Assembly: GCA_036308645.1 (NCBI GenBank)
Contig: JAXJVH010000033.1
Location: 1 to 64,000 of the forward strand
Reading direction: 5' to 3'
From: RUG11462 sp036308645
GTDB lineage: Bacteria > Bacillota > Clostridia > Oscillospirales > Acutalibacteraceae
DNA length: 64,000 bases
Part shown: piece by piece, positions 15,150 to 22,559 of the stretch
Layout of the letters: each line of letters begins with the position of its first letter
How positions within the stretch are numbered: position 1 is the first letter of the stretch
Notes under the pieces: generated by a model
The model's input: the letters and a program-made list of their open reading frames with translations, nothing else
Database searches by the model: none
Told to the model about the DNA's origin: nothing
Program-made: the position numbers and the translations under genes

Positions 15150-15908
15150 TTAATCGCCGATATAAGCGGTGATTACTTCCGGATTTTTAAGCACCTCATC
15201 GGTTTTGCCGTGGGCTAATTCCGTACCGAAGTTAAGAACGGTAAGTTCTTCGCAAATACCTGCAACAAGGCGCATATCATGTTCAATAAGCAAAATTGTC
15301 ATATCAAAATTGTCACGAACAAAACGAATAGTGTCCATAAGCTCCTCTGTTTCGTTCGGGTTCATACCCGCCGCCGGCTCGTCAAGAAGCAAAAGTTTCG
15401 GATTGGTAGCCAAAGCACGAGCAATTTCAAGTTTTCTTTGCTGACCGTAAGGTAGATTATCCGCATTAATATCAGCAAAATTTTCAAGATGAAATACTTT
15501 TAATAAATCCATTGCCTGTTCGGTAATCTTTTTTTCGGTTTTGAAAAACTTAGGCAATCTTAAAATTGAAGAAACTGTAGAATATTTATTCTGATTATGA
15601 AGTCCTACCTTAATATTATCAATAACCGACATACCTTTGAAAAGGCGGATATTCTGGAAAGTTCTTGCGATACCCGATTTATTGATTTCAACGGTCGATT
15701 TGCCTGTAATATCCTCGCCGTCAAGAATTATCTGTCCGTCAGTCGGCTTATAAACGCCTGTAAGCATATTGAAAACAGTAGTTTTACCTGCACCGTTAGG
15801 ACCGATAAGACCGTAAAGCCGGCCTTTTTCAATGCTCATATTAAGGTTATCTACCGCACGCAGACCGCCGAAGGAGATGCCGAGATTTTTTACTTCTAAC
15901 ATTGCCAT
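15150..15908 (-). CDS. livG: branched-chain amino acid ABC transporter ATPase LivG
   Basis: Partner ATPase of LivF. The 252 residues include FGGLRAVDNLN, Walker A GPNGAGKTT near 36-44, the LivG-type GIARTFQNIRLFKGMSVIDN, signature LPYGQQRKLEIARAL, Walker B LLLLDEPAAGMNP and IEHDMRLV. A GGAGG ribosome site 9 nt upstream selects the first ATG at 15908, one nucleotide after the livM stop codon. Confidence 0.95.
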   Translation of the reverse strand: MAMLEVKNLGISFGGLRAVDNLNMSIEKGRLYGLIGPNGAGKTTVFNMLTGVYKPTDGQIILDGEDITGKSTVEINKSGIARTFQNIRLFKGMSVIDNIKVGLHNQNKYSTVSSILRLPKFFKTEKKITEQAMDLLKVFHLENFADINADNLPYGQQRKLEIARALATNPKLLLLDEPAAGMNPNETEELMDTIRFVRDNFDMTILLIEHDMRLVAGICEELTVLNFGTELAHGKTDEVLKNPEVITAYIGD

Positions 15909-15909
15909 A

Positions 15910-16992
15910 TTACTCTACCTCCTTCTTGCGTTTCGGAAATATTCGCTGAAATACCGATTTTGTGCTTTCGGAAATTTTATCTCTGTAACCTTTGATAGTC
16001 GGGTTAGATGAAACAATCATCATAACGATAAGAATTATTGCATAGAAAAGCATACGGTAATTTGAAATCGAGCGCAACAGTTCGGGTAAAAGCGTTAAAA
16101 GTACAGCCGCAATTATTGAACCTCTGATATTTCCGATACCGCCGAGTACAACGAATACAAGAATTAAAATAGAAGTGTTGTAATCAAATTTGCTTGCCTG
16201 CAATGAAGCAAAGTTATGAGAATAAAGCGCACCGCCAAGACCTGCCAAAAATGCAGAAATGCCGAAAGCGATAAGTTTATATTTTGTAATATTTATACCG
16301 ACCGATTCAGCGGCAATACGGTTATCACGGATAGCCATAACCGCACGACCTGTTCTTGAACGGATAAAATTCAATGTGATAACGAGAGTAATCATTATCA
16401 GCACAAAAGCAACTATAAAGTTTGAATCATTCGGAGTGCCGTTTACACCCAAAGGTCCTTGCATCAAAAGTTTGCCGTCGGGTTCGAGGTTCAAATCGCT
16501 TTGTGAAGTAAGCGAGAAGTGAATGCCTTTTGAATCATATCCCAAAAAGGTAGAAGCAAATACGTTTTTAATAATTTCACCGAATGCGAGCGTTACAATT
16601 GCAAGGTAGTCGCCTTTAAGTCTTAAAACAGGGATACCTATAATTATACCGAAGATTGCCGCGCATACGCCGCCGATTAAAATTGCAATCGGGAAACGAA
16701 TCCAAGCAGAGGTTATGGTTTCCTGCGTGCAGATTGAAAAAAGCGAACTTGCATAAGCGCCGACGCACATAAATCCTGCCTGACCGAGCGACAATTCGCC
16801 CAAAATACCTACGGTAATATTAAGCGAAATTGCAAGTATAATGTAAGCGCAAACAGGAACGAGCAAATCCTGAATCATATAAGAAACGGCGCCGTTTACC
16901 TTTAAAACCTGAACAATTACAAATGCTAAAATAACCATGGCATAAGTAATAAAATCTTTTGTAGTATTTTTCTTTAATACACTTAATTTCAT
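15910..16992 (-). CDS. livM: branched-chain amino acid ABC transporter permease LivM
   Basis: Membrane permease with about 9-10 hydrophobic segments. It shows GELSLGQAGFMCVGAYASSL near residue 70-90 and the cytoplasmic EAA-like loop RTGRAVMAIRDNRIAAESVGI that contacts the ATPases near 210-230. I prefer ATG 16992 (360 aa), spaced 8 nt from AAGGCAGGG, over the in-frame GTG at 17001 that abuts the ribosome site. The C-terminus is highly charged (FPKRKKEVE). Confidence 0.93.
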   Translation of the reverse strand: MKLSVLKKNTTKDFITYAMVILAFVIVQVLKVNGAVSYMIQDLLVPVCAYIILAISLNITVGILGELSLGQAGFMCVGAYASSLFSICTQETITSAWIRFPIAILIGGVCAAIFGIIIGIPVLRLKGDYLAIVTLAFGEIIKNVFASTFLGYDSKGIHFSLTSQSDLNLEPDGKLLMQGPLGVNGTPNDSNFIVAFVLIMITLVITLNFIRSRTGRAVMAIRDNRIAAESVGINITKYKLIAFGISAFLAGLGGALYSHNFASLQASKFDYNTSILILVFVVLGGIGNIRGSIIAAVLLTLLPELLRSISNYRMLFYAIILIVMMIVSSNPTIKGYRDKISESTKSVFQRIFPKRKKEVE

Positions 16993-17010
16993 TTTTATCA
17001 CCCTGCCTTA

Positions 17011-17892
17011 TTAAACCTTTTCGCTGATTTTTTTGCCTAAAATACCTGTCGGTTTAATAAGCAAAACAAGAATCAGCACCGCAAAAACTATTGCGTCTGC
17101 AAGTTGTGCGGAAATATATGCTTTACCCAAAATCTCTATAATACCGATTAAGATACCGCCTATCATAGCGCCGGGAATTGAACCGATACCGCCGAAAACT
17201 GCCGCAACAAACGCCTTGATACCGGGCATTGCGCCGGTTGTAGGAACAAGATTAGGATATTTTGAACAAAGAAGAACGCCTGCAACCGCCGCTAAAGCAG
17301 AACCGATTGCAAAGGTCAAAGCAATAGTGGCATTGATATTTACACCCATCAATTGAGCCGCGCCTTTATCCTCCGAAACGGCAAGCATGGCACGTCCGGG
17401 TTTGGTTTTATTAATAAACAATGAAAGACCGATTACTATAATTACCGAAACAATAATCGTTACAATTGTTTCACCGGAAATTTCAAGCGCTCCTCCTGCC
17501 AATTTTAACGAAGGAACATTAATAACCGAAGTAAACATATACGGACTTGAGCCGAAAATAAGTAGTGCGAGGTTTTGCAATAAGTAACTTACACCGATTG
17601 CGGTAATCAAAACGGCAAGCGACGACGCCTGACGAAGCGGTTTGTACGCTACTCTTTCGATGATGATACCGAGCAATGTGCAAACAAGCATTGCAATAAG
17701 AACACCGAGAAGCGGAGGAAGTCCTAAATTAACTATTGAAATAAATGCGATATAACCGCCGACCATAATAACATCGCCATGAGCGAAGTTGAGCATTTTA
17801 GCAATACCGTAAACCATTGTATAGCCGAGCGCTATTACGGCATAGATACTTCCAAGGCTGATTCCGTTAATTATATTAGATAAAAAGCCCAA
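17011..17892 (-). CDS. livH: branched-chain amino acid ABC transporter permease LivH
   Basis: The second membrane permease, 293 residues with about 8 hydrophobic segments. Family marks are NGISLGSIYAVIALGYTMVY at the start, MLNFAHGDVIMVGGYIAF near 33-50 and the ATPase-contact loop KTKPGRAMLAVSEDKGAAQLMGVN, split here only for description. It is the first gene of the livHMGF cluster; a 357 bp gap containing a mobile element separates it from the binding-protein gene. Confidence 0.94.
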   Translation of the reverse strand: MGFLSNIINGISLGSIYAVIALGYTMVYGIAKMLNFAHGDVIMVGGYIAFISIVNLGLPPLLGVLIAMLVCTLLGIIIERVAYKPLRQASSLAVLITAIGVSYLLQNLALLIFGSSPYMFTSVINVPSLKLAGGALEISGETIVTIIVSVIIVIGLSLFINKTKPGRAMLAVSEDKGAAQLMGVNINATIALTFAIGSALAAVAGVLLCSKYPNLVPTTGAMPGIKAFVAAVFGGIGSIPGAMIGGILIGIIEILGKAYISAQLADAIVFAVLILVLLIKPTGILGKKISEKV

Positions 17893-18063
17893 ATTTCACA
17901 CCCCAATTAAAACTAAAAAATAATTAATAAAATTATACCACAGTTTGTTTACAAAAACAATAAATTTTTTAAAAATAACCTTAAATTTAAGAAAAAAGGA
18001 GCAAAATGTTTTACAAAACCGTTATTTTTTGAAAATTCAAACAAAAAAATCGGTGCAAGCATG

Positions 18064-18205
18064 ATTTTTATAAATACGACCGCATAAAAAGTTCTATTCC
18101 TAATGTAGAGGTTTCAACACTTATCACCTCCCTCTGACGAGGGAGCCAATCTACACCCCAACTTTTTCAAAAGAACCAATTTTTATAAATACGACTGCAT
18201 AAAAA
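18064..18205 (+). repeat. 27 bp direct repeats flanking mobile element copy C
   Basis: The 27 bp at 18064-18090 (ATTTTTATAAATACGAC, then C, GCATAAAAA) recur at 18179-18205 with a single C-to-T change, immediately either side of the element. This is far longer than the 8 bp duplication seen at the other copies. Confidence 0.85.
18090..18177 (+). mobile_element. MITE-like element, copy C (88 bp, internal-deletion form)
   Basis: Has the family ends (GTTCTATTCCTAATG at the left, CTTTTTCAAAAGAACC at the right) and a single CCTCCCTCTGACGAGGGAG unit. Same length as copy A. It lies between the livJ terminator and livH. Apart from this element the 17893-18206 gap holds nothing recognisable. Confidence 0.8.
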
Positions 18206-18236
18206 AAGAGTTGAGATTTAACTCAACTCTTTTTTA
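18201..18236 (-). terminator. bidirectional terminator downstream of livJ
   Basis: AGAGTTGAG (18207-18215) pairs with CTCAACTCT (18222-18230), with A7 on the left and T7 on the right, so it can work in both directions. On the minus strand it follows the livJ stop by about 20 bp and would reduce readthrough into livHMGF. Confidence 0.85.
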
Positions 18237-18248
18237 AATAAATTCAAA

Positions 18249-19436
18249 TTATTGCATTGAAACGTAAGCGCCGTTTTCAATCTTAACAGCTTTAGGTGCT
18301 TTGTTAACTTCACCTGTTTTAGCCCAAGTCATACCTGAACCTGTAAGACCTTCATAAGTGAGTGAAGTAATCTGTGTTTTGAAGATTTCGCACATATCTG
18401 CAACGCTCATATCAGCGGTGATGTTACCGTTTTTGATACATTCAGCGATGATTTTGATACCGTCGTAAGCGTCAGCAGCGAACTGGTTAGGTATTTCATC
18501 GTTGTAAGCGGCTTTGTAAGCAGATACAAAATTCTGTGTAGCTTCGTCTTTAGCGTCAGCGGCGAAAGGAGTAAGAAGCATAACGCCTTCAGCAAGTGAA
18601 GCGTCGAAGTTTTTGATACCGAGAATACCGTCAAGACCGTCGCAACCGAAGAATTTAGGCTCAAAACCTGCTGATTTTGACTGTTTAAGAATTTGAGCAG
18701 CCTCTGCATAGTAAATCGGGAGGAAAACGAGTTCAGCGCCGTTTGTTTTAGCGTCGCCGATTTGTGCAGAGAAGTCGGTTTTATTATCTTTTGTGAAAGA
18801 TTTTTCTGATACGATATTCAAGCCTTTAGCAGCGGCTTCAGCCTTGAATGTGTTGTAGATACCTGTTGAATAAGCGTCTGAACTATCATAGATAACAGCA
18901 ACTTTAGAAGCTACTTTATTATCAGCGATGTAGTCGGCAGAAACTTTACCCTGGTTAGGGTCAGTAAAGCAAACCTGGAAGCAGTTATCGTTTTTAACAA
19001 CGTCTGCAGCAGACGCAGAAGGTGTAAGCTGGAAGATACCGTCCTGTTTTGTTTTGTCAATTATAGAAAGGCAAGCGCCTGTTGTAACTGTACCGAGGAA
19101 TACTTTCATATCTTCGTCTTTAAGTTTGTTGTAAGCAGCAACTACCTTTTCAGAGTCAGCAACGTCATCTTCCATTTTGAATTCAAGGTTAATTCCGTTA
19201 ACTCCGCCTGCTTCGTTAATCTCTTTAACAGCGAGTTCAGCAGCGTTTTTAACTGCCATACCGTAAACTGCAGCGTCACCGGTAAGCGGGCCGGTTGAAC
19301 CGATTACGATTGTTTTTGCAGATGTGTCGCCGCTATTGTCGGCGGTTTCGTTATCTTTGTTGCCGCAAGCAGCAAAGCAACCGAGCGCCATAACAATTGA
19401 TAAGCAAAGGCACAAAAGTTTGATTACTTTTTTCAT
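18249..19436 (-). CDS. livJ: branched-chain amino acid-binding lipoprotein
   Basis: Extracytoplasmic receptor of the Liv importer (periplasmic-binding fold type I, 395 aa). The signal peptide ends in a lipobox, CFAAC at about residue 20-24, followed by an Asn/Asp/Thr linker. The mature part starts IVIGSTGPLTGDAAVYG and has LAVKEINEAGGVNGI, typical for the family, and near 135-140 the LTPSASA ligand-binding segment. It has its own promoter (19494-19522) and a terminator before livH, consistent with higher expression of the receptor than the membrane parts. Confidence 0.94.
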   Translation of the reverse strand: MKKVIKLLCLCLSIVMALGCFAACGNKDNETADNSGDTSAKTIVIGSTGPLTGDAAVYGMAVKNAAELAVKEINEAGGVNGINLEFKMEDDVADSEKVVAAYNKLKDEDMKVFLGTVTTGACLSIIDKTKQDGIFQLTPSASAADVVKNDNCFQVCFTDPNQGKVSADYIADNKVASKVAVIYDSSDAYSTGIYNTFKAEAAAKGLNIVSEKSFTKDNKTDFSAQIGDAKTNGAELVFLPIYYAEAAQILKQSKSAGFEPKFFGCDGLDGILGIKNFDASLAEGVMLLTPFAADAKDEATQNFVSAYKAAYNDEIPNQFAADAYDGIKIIAECIKNGNITADMSVADMCEIFKTQITSLTYEGLTGSGMTWAKTGEVNKAPKAVKIENGAYVSMQ

Positions 19437-19493
19437 AATTGATTACCTCTTTCATAAATATAAAGATTTATATGTATATTTATACACCTTTTT

Positions 19494-19522
19494 AATATAT
19501 CACCGTATTTACAATTTGTCAA
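19494..19522 (-). promoter_or_regulatory. sigma-A promoter of livJ
   Basis: Minus-strand TTGACA (19522-19517), 17 bp, TATATT (19499-19494), about 55 bp upstream of the livJ start. Confidence 0.8.
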
Positions 19523-19577
19523 CATTTTTTTAACATAAAATTACTATAAAAAACTAAAAAAATTTTTTAAAATTGTA

Positions 19578-19630
19578 TTGACAAAAGAAGAAAATGAATA
19601 TATACTGTTAATAGTAATCATTACTATTAA
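19578..19630 (+). promoter_or_regulatory. promoter with 23 bp Fur/PerR-type operator
   Basis: TTGACA (19578-19583), 17 bp, TATACT (19601-19606), immediately followed by a perfect inverted repeat: TTAATAGTAAT (19608-19618), central C, ATTACTATTAA (19620-19630). The operator covers the transcription start, and the first gene encodes a Fur-superfamily protein, so autorepression is likely. The -35 also explains why an upstream TTG in frame is not the start. Confidence 0.85.
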
Positions 19631-19664
19631 TGATTGCTGTTTACAATTTAAGAATGGAGTGGAA

Positions 19665-20039
19665 ATGGTGAATACTGTTAAAAGATTCTCAAAACAGCGT
19701 TTCACGGTTTTAAACGAGCTTTCAAAGCTTGATACCCACCCCACTGCTGATGAGATTTATGAGATTGTTAAAAAAATTATCCCGAGTATTTCGCTCGGAA
19801 CGGTTTACAGAAATCTCAACAACCTTTGTGAAGAAGGTTCGGTTTTAAAGTTTTCATCTGACGGTAAAGAGCATTTTGACGCTATTACCAAGCCTCATAT
19901 TCATCTGTGCTGCGAAAAGTGCGGTAAAATTTCGGATTTTTACGGCGATTACAGCGTTTTTGACGATGAGATTTTGAATAATGAAAGTTTTAAAATCAAT
20001 AATATCATTATCAGCGGAATTTGCAGAAATTGCTGTTAA
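19665..20039 (+). CDS. Fur-family regulator, PerR-like
   Basis: Metal-dependent repressor, 124 aa from ATG 19665 (GGAGTGG 3-9 nt upstream). The winged helix includes THPTADEIYEIV and ISLGTVYRNLNNLCEEG. Metal ligands are visible in HFDAITKPHIH and DFYGD, and two structural zinc pairs, CEKC near residue 86-89 and CRNC at the C-terminus. The His in THPTA corresponds to PerR His37. With rubredoxin and rubrerythrin genes directly downstream the peroxide-sensor PerR role is more likely than iron-sensing Fur. The operator lies at 19608-19630. Confidence 0.88.
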   Translation: MVNTVKRFSKQRFTVLNELSKLDTHPTADEIYEIVKKIIPSISLGTVYRNLNNLCEEGSVLKFSSDGKEHFDAITKPHIHLCCEKCGKISDFYGDYSVFDDEILNNESFKINNIIISGICRNCC

Positions 20040-20064
20040 AAAATATTTTAGGAGGTTAGTCAAA

Positions 20065-20178
20065 ATGAAAAAATTTGTATGTAAAGTATGCGGTTACGAA
20101 TACGAAGGCGAAACTGCACCTGAGGTTTGCCCACTTTGCGGCGTAGGTCCTGAAGACTTTGAAGAAGTTGAAGAATAA
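20065..20178 (+). CDS. mini-rubredoxin (37 aa)
   Basis: A small electron carrier with one iron bound by four Cys: CKVCGYEYEG near residues 6-15 and CPLCG near 22-26. The GGAGGT ribosome site 9 nt upstream fixes the start at 20065. At 37 aa it is shorter than a classical rubredoxin (about 52 aa) and looks like the stand-alone form of the rubredoxin domain that begins the next gene; the first 6 residues MKKFVC are identical. It probably passes electrons to the rubrerythrin. Confidence 0.88.
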   Translation: MKKFVCKVCGYEYEGETAPEVCPLCGVGPEDFEEVEE

Positions 20179-20242
20179 TATCATTATCGCTTAAATTTTT
20201 AAATCAAAATTTATAAATCAATTTTACGGAGGTAATAAAATT

Positions 20243-20794
20243 ATGAAAAAATTTGTATGTTCAGTTTGCGGTTATGTTCACGAAGGCGATACTCCGCCGG
20301 AAAAATGCCCACAGTGCGGCGTTCCTGGTGAGAAATTCAACGAAGTTGTTGAAGAAGAAAAAGTTGTTTGGGCTGACGAGCATAGAGTAGGCGTTGCTCA
20401 AGGTCTTGATGAAGAAGTTATTGCAGGTCTTCGTGAGAACTTTATGGGCGAATGTACCGAAGTTGGTATGTATCTTGCTATGGCAAGAGTTGCTATCCGT
20501 GAGGGCTATCCTGAAATCGGCGCTTTCTATCAGCAGGCAGGTCTTGAAGAAGCAGAGCATGCTGCTAAATTTGCAGAATTACTCGGCGAAGTTGTAACAG
20601 ATTCTACAAAGAAAAATCTTGAACTTCGTTGGATGGCAGAGCATGGCGCAACTGATGGCAAAATGAAACTTGCTAAACGCGCTAAAGAACTCGGCTATGA
20701 CGCAATTCACGATACAGTTCATGAAATGGCTAAAGACGAAGCTCGACACGGCTGCGGTTTCAAAGGTTTACTCGACAGATATTTCGGTAAATAA
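20243..20794 (+). CDS. reverse rubrerythrin (rubredoxin-diiron peroxidase)
   Basis: NADH peroxidase-type enzyme that removes hydrogen peroxide in anaerobes. Domain order is reversed relative to classical rubrerythrin: rubredoxin domain first (CSVCGYVHEG and CPQCG, residues 6-26), then a four-helix diiron domain from about residue 50 with the ligand pattern GECTEVGMYLAMAR, GLEEAEHAAKFAELLGE and ...MAKDEARHGCGF. The 183 aa length suits reverse rubrerythrins of clostridia. It is the last gene of the PerR-like operon and ends at a strong terminator. Confidence 0.95.
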   Translation: MKKFVCSVCGYVHEGDTPPEKCPQCGVPGEKFNEVVEEEKVVWADEHRVGVAQGLDEEVIAGLRENFMGECTEVGMYLAMARVAIREGYPEIGAFYQQAGLEEAEHAAKFAELLGEVVTDSTKKNLELRWMAEHGATDGKMKLAKRAKELGYDAIHDTVHEMAKDEARHGCGFKGLLDRYFGK

Positions 20795-20824
20795 AAATTT
20801 CCTATAACTTTTAAAGTTAAAATA

Positions 20825-20874
20825 ACCCCCGATTTATTTGGCAATCAGCCAAACAGTCGGGGGTTTTTATTTTT
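20825..20874 (+). terminator. terminator of the peroxide-defence operon
   Basis: ACCCCCGA (20825-20832) pairs with TCGGGGGT (20857-20864), with an inner TTTGGC/GCCAAA stem, followed by TTTTATTTTT. Confidence 0.9.
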
Positions 20875-20930
20875 GATTAATTAGATTGTTCAAAGGATTG
20901 ATTTTCATTTAGATTAAATGAAAAAGGTAA

Positions 20931-21129
20931 GGTTCTATTCCTAATGTTGTGGTTTCAACACTTATCGCCTCCCTCGTCAGAGGGAGGTGGCACGTCTTTG
21001 CCGTGACGAAAGGAGAGAAAGAATAAAGATAGATATATACTTTGGCTTTTCTCTCCCTCAGTCTCGCTTCGCGCGACAGCTCCCTCGTCAGAGGGAGCCT
21101 ATCTACACCCCAACTTTTGCAAAAGAACC
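20931..21129 (+). mobile_element. MITE-like element, copy D (199 bp, full length)
   Basis: GGTTCTATTCCTAATGTTG to CTTTTGCAAAAGAACC, with flanks AAAGGTAA (20923-20930) and AAAGATAA (21130-21137), a 7/8 duplication. The interior has two CTCCCTCGTCAGAGGGAG palindromes bracketing AGGAGAGAAAG...CTTTTCTCTCC arms, so a long cruciform is possible. Together with two terminators it fills the 20795-21231 gap. Confidence 0.85.
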
Positions 21130-21182
21130 AAAGATAATTGCAATATGCGGGGAACCAAGTCAATATCGCAAAAGCATACGAA

Positions 21183-21210
21183 AAGGGCAGACGTCAGAAC
21201 GTCTGCCCTT
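21183..21210 (-). terminator. terminator of the surface-protein operon
   Basis: AAGGGCAGACGT (21183-21194) pairs perfectly with ACGTCTGCCCTT (21199-21210), loop CAGA. On the minus strand it is followed by TT then TCGTATGC, a weak T-tract. It lies 22 bp after the 434-aa gene. Confidence 0.7.
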
Positions 21211-21231
21211 AAACTATTGTGCTAAAACTAA

Positions 21232-22536
21232 TTATTTAGCTTTTGCTGTTTTTACTGAAGAGTATTTGCTGTAAGCCTTTTTAGAGCCTGATTTAACTAC
21301 TGCTTTAACTCTGAAAGAGTATTTCTGACCCTTTTTAAGACTTTTCTTTGTGAATGATGTTGTCTTGCCTTTAGTAATAGTTTTAACAACTTTGTACTTT
21401 TTGCCTGACTTCATTTCAACTACATAACCTGTAGCGCCTGATACCTTTTTCCAAGTAATCTTTACAGACTTTTTAGCGCCTGTAGCCTTGATTGAAGGTT
21501 TAGCCAAAGTCTTTTTAGCAATAGTGGTTTTGCTCAATGCTTTTCTACATGAAGCGCAGTATGTGGTCTTAACGCCTGCTGCAAAATAAGTAGCCGCTTT
21601 TGTAACTTTTGTTGTTTTTTTAGCGTGTTTGCAAGCAGTTGTGGTAGGTTTTTTTGTAGTTGTAGTTGTTTGAACCGGTTTAACTGTTGCAAGTGTAACA
21701 CCGTCTGCAAGATAAGGAACGTAACTGCTGTTTCGTTTTAAGTCAACGCCGCCTTTGAAAGGACCGTCAGGAGTCTTTACACCGGCCTCAGGGATAGAAG
21801 TGATTTTATCTACACTTTCCCAAGCATAATCATCAGGGTTGAAGTTTTCTCCTAAATCTTTGCCTTTTTCAGGAGCTTTTGAGCCTTCAAGATAAAATGG
21901 TGAGAATGTTATATTGAATTCACCGCAACCTGCATCACCGGTAGCGTCATTTGCAAGGCAAGCGTAGTTCTGAACTGCAATTTTAACGAATGTAACTTCA
22001 ATTGAATCATACGCTGTGAAATCTTCATCCATTTGAATGTCGGTAAATCCAAAATCCAAAGTTGCTGTACTGCCTATTTCGATTTTGCCAACGGCTTTGG
22101 TTTGTTGTGTTTCGCCTGCTTCAATACTTCCTGAAGAATCTTTGTATTTATATTTGATAATAATATTAATTTCAGGACTTACCTGTTCAGGTTCTTCATC
22201 TTTTTTAGTACCGTGGCAGTCTGCTACGTTAACATCAATATAAACCTTTTTACCTGATTTGATTGACTCTTTAATAAAAGCGCTCCATTCTTCTTTAAGA
22301 GGCTGACCGTAAAAGCATACCTGATGCTGGCGAGCATAATGTGTGCTTGCAAGTGTTGCATAACCGCCTGATGTATAGGTTACTGTATCAGGATATGCAC
22401 CGTAATGCCAATATCTTAACAATGGATTAAAGTTATTAACGCTTGTAGTTGCCGCAGAACTTGTTAATACTAACGAAGAACTAACAATTAAAAGCAACAC
22501 AGATACAAGTGCTAATATTTTTTTTAAGTGTTTCAT
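21232..22536 (-). CDS. secreted multimodular protein with Fn3 domain (434 aa)
   Basis: The signal peptide covers about residues 1-28. Residues 35-220 form a module with no family I recognise; it contains VQNYACLAND and a GCGEFNITF segment, closely matching the QNYxxLA...CGI pattern in the 894-aa protein at 27509-30193. Then come a Thr/Lys linker, a segment with CKHAKKTTKVTKAATY and CASC (a Cys/His repeat seen in clostridial surface proteins) near 300-345, and a C-terminal fibronectin III-like domain (ITWKKVSGATGYVV) near 348-434. No dockerin, sortase signal or anchor is seen. It lies 23 bp after the scaffold gene. A carbohydrate-binding surface role is inferred from context. Confidence 0.7.
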   Translation of the reverse strand: MKHLKKILALVSVLLLIVSSSLVLTSSAATTSVNNFNPLLRYWHYGAYPDTVTYTSGGYATLASTHYARQHQVCFYGQPLKEEWSAFIKESIKSGKKVYIDVNVADCHGTKKDEEPEQVSPEINIIIKYKYKDSSGSIEAGETQQTKAVGKIEIGSTATLDFGFTDIQMDEDFTAYDSIEVTFVKIAVQNYACLANDATGDAGCGEFNITFSPFYLEGSKAPEKGKDLGENFNPDDYAWESVDKITSIPEAGVKTPDGPFKGGVDLKRNSSYVPYLADGVTLATVKPVQTTTTTKKPTTTACKHAKKTTKVTKAATYFAAGVKTTYCASCRKALSKTTIAKKTLAKPSIKATGAKKSVKITWKKVSGATGYVVEMKSGKKYKVVKTITKGKTTSFTKKSLKKGQKYSFRVKAVVKSGSKKAYSKYSSVKTAKAK

Positions 22537-22559
22537 AAATGTGCCTCCGCGAAATAAAC

